This document shows positions 5,219 to 5,887 of a stretch of 5,887 bases of DNA, in pieces (positions within the stretch are counted from its first letter, which is position 1; every line of letters begins with the position of its first letter). A program made the position numbers and the translations under genes. The notes under the pieces are model-generated. The model did no database searches and was not told the origin of the DNA. It worked only from the letters and a program-made list of their open reading frames with translations. This DNA comes from Nitrososphaera sp. UBA210 (GTDB lineage: Archaea > Thermoproteota > Nitrososphaeria > Nitrososphaerales > Nitrososphaeraceae). Where the stretch lies: positions 1 to 5,887 of the forward strand of contig DADA01000015.1 in NCBI GenBank assembly GCA_002494895.1. Direction: 5' to 3'.

Positions 5219-5887
5219 CTAAACAATGCGGGAGGCATACATGATGTCTCCGGTGATGCCCGGCGTGAAGTCTCCCCATACTAGGTTCAATACTGGACCT
5301 GTCAGAACAATTGCTGGCGTTATTGAATGGCCCGAGTTGGCACTGATGTTCTGCGCTGCTTCAAAGTTCTCGCCGGCGTCTCCACTCTTTTTCACAAATA
5401 TATCGGACTTGCCCGACACCCCGTTATCGCTCCACGCTATGTAGATGCTACCGCTAGATGCCACTATGCGCGGAGTAGCCGAAAGGTTAGATGTGGTACT
5501 GATGTTCTTTGCATTGGCAGTGTTGGGTGTAAAGTTATTTCCTCCATCCGTGCTTTTCTTGAAAAGGATGTCAAAGTTGCCCGATGTGCCGCCAGTTGTG
5601 TCACTCCACGCTACGTAGACGTTATCCCCATCCACCGCGAGGCTGGGGGTAAGCGAGTGTCCCGAGTTCGTGCTGATGTTCTTTGCGTTCGCGGTATTCG
5701 GGAGGAACGTTGTTCCACCGTCAGTGCTTTTCTTCATAAGAATATCAAACTTGCTCGACGTTCCACCGCTTGTGTCGCTCCAGACTACGAATATACCGCT
5801 TGTCGATACATCCACATCCGGAGTTAGCGATTCCCCAGAGTTGCTGCTGACCTTCGTGCCGCTCGCCGTGTTAGGTGTGAATGAGGC
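5219..5887 (-). CDS. Secreted-type Asp-box beta-propeller protein, 3' part only
   Basis: The frame is open to the window edge, giving 222 residues before the TAG at 5219-5221; the real start is further right. The GTG at 5813-5815 is internal because the repeat pattern continues upstream of it. Repeats have W-S-D or W-G-D at residues 36, 94, 152 and 204 of the visible part, spaced 58, 58 and 52. Asp-box-like turns are S-T-D-G-G-T-T-F (54-61), S-T-D-G-G-N-N-F (112-119) and S-G-D-A-G-E-N-F (168-175). The last blade has no Asp box, and the protein stops right after it, so no PKD, Ig or anchor domain follows. The fold matches the propeller of the downstream giant protein, and the two are probably diverged paralogues. 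Export is likely by analogy but the signal peptide is out of view. The role is unknown; no sialidase catalytic residues are visible, though most of the protein is missing. Confidence 0.8.
   Translation of the reverse strand, partial: ASFTPNTASGTKVSSNSGESLTPDVDVSTSGIFVVWSDTSGGTSSKFDILMKKSTDGGTTFLPNTANAKNISTNSGHSLTPSLAVDGDNVYVAWSDTTGGTSGNFDILFKKSTDGGNNFTPNTANAKNISTTSNLSATPRIVASSGSIYIAWSDNGVSGKSDIFVKKSGDAGENFEAAQNISANSGHSITPAIVLTGPVLNLVWGDFTPGITGDIMYASRIV
5435..5782 (-). repeat. Two tandem 174-bp propeller repeats
   Basis: Two in-frame 58-codon units (5609-5782 and 5435-5608) are closely similar at protein level (W-S-D-T-[S/T]-G-G-T-S ... F-D-I-L ... K-K-S-T-D-G-G ... P-N-T-A-N-A-K-N-I-S-T) and clearly alike in DNA. 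The 105 bp at the window edge (5783-5887) continue the same period. The next unit (5279-5434) is shorter, 156 bp, and more diverged. Confidence 0.85.

Noticed and set aside
5219..5815. A complete 198-residue gene starting at the GTG at 5815
   Set aside because: The frame stays open to the window edge and the residues before the GTG continue the 58-residue repeat, so the GTG codes for an internal Val.

Overview
The window reads as archaeal, most likely a soil-type ammonia-oxidising thaumarchaeon (Nitrososphaerota, Nitrososphaera-like). The reasons are the moderate GC content, a GAGGTGA-type ribosome site ahead of a TTG start, a giant secreted multidomain protein carrying the D-K-x-S/A-Y ... 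T-E-x-x-T-G-x-G-V-F-x-G Ig-like domain common in thaumarchaeal surface proteins, and a C-terminal Ig-like domain of a type I associate with the same group. The lineage is inferred from protein style; no marker gene is present.

Layout. Positions 1-393 (+) hold the 3' end of a flavodoxin-fold NAD(P)H/FMN reductase-like gene. It converges, across a 16-nt gap, on a minus-strand cluster that fills the rest of the window. In transcription order (right to left) the cluster is: the 3' part of a secreted-type beta-propeller gene (5219-5887, 5' end beyond the window); a 110-nt intergenic stretch with a possible promoter and a strong ribosome site; a 1385-residue secreted protein (951-5108); and a SpoIIM-family (DUF95) membrane protein (410-949) that begins one nucleotide after the giant gene's stop.

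The giant protein has a Sec signal peptide, eight propeller repeats with Asp-box-like motifs, a PKD domain, a bacterial-type Ig-like domain, three copies of a Y...TVTG beta module with a thaumarchaeal Ig-like domain between the first two, glycine-rich linkers, and a C-terminal Ig-like domain. No membrane anchor or sorting tail is visible at its C-terminus. The neighbouring propeller gene has the same blade plan but a longer, more regular 58-residue repeat and stops straight after its last blade. Together they suggest a cell-surface or secreted binding/adhesion module, with a coupled membrane protein of unknown role. No sialidase active site is evident, so an enzymatic name would not be justified. 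There are no RNA genes, CRISPR arrays, insertion sequences or origins that I can support.
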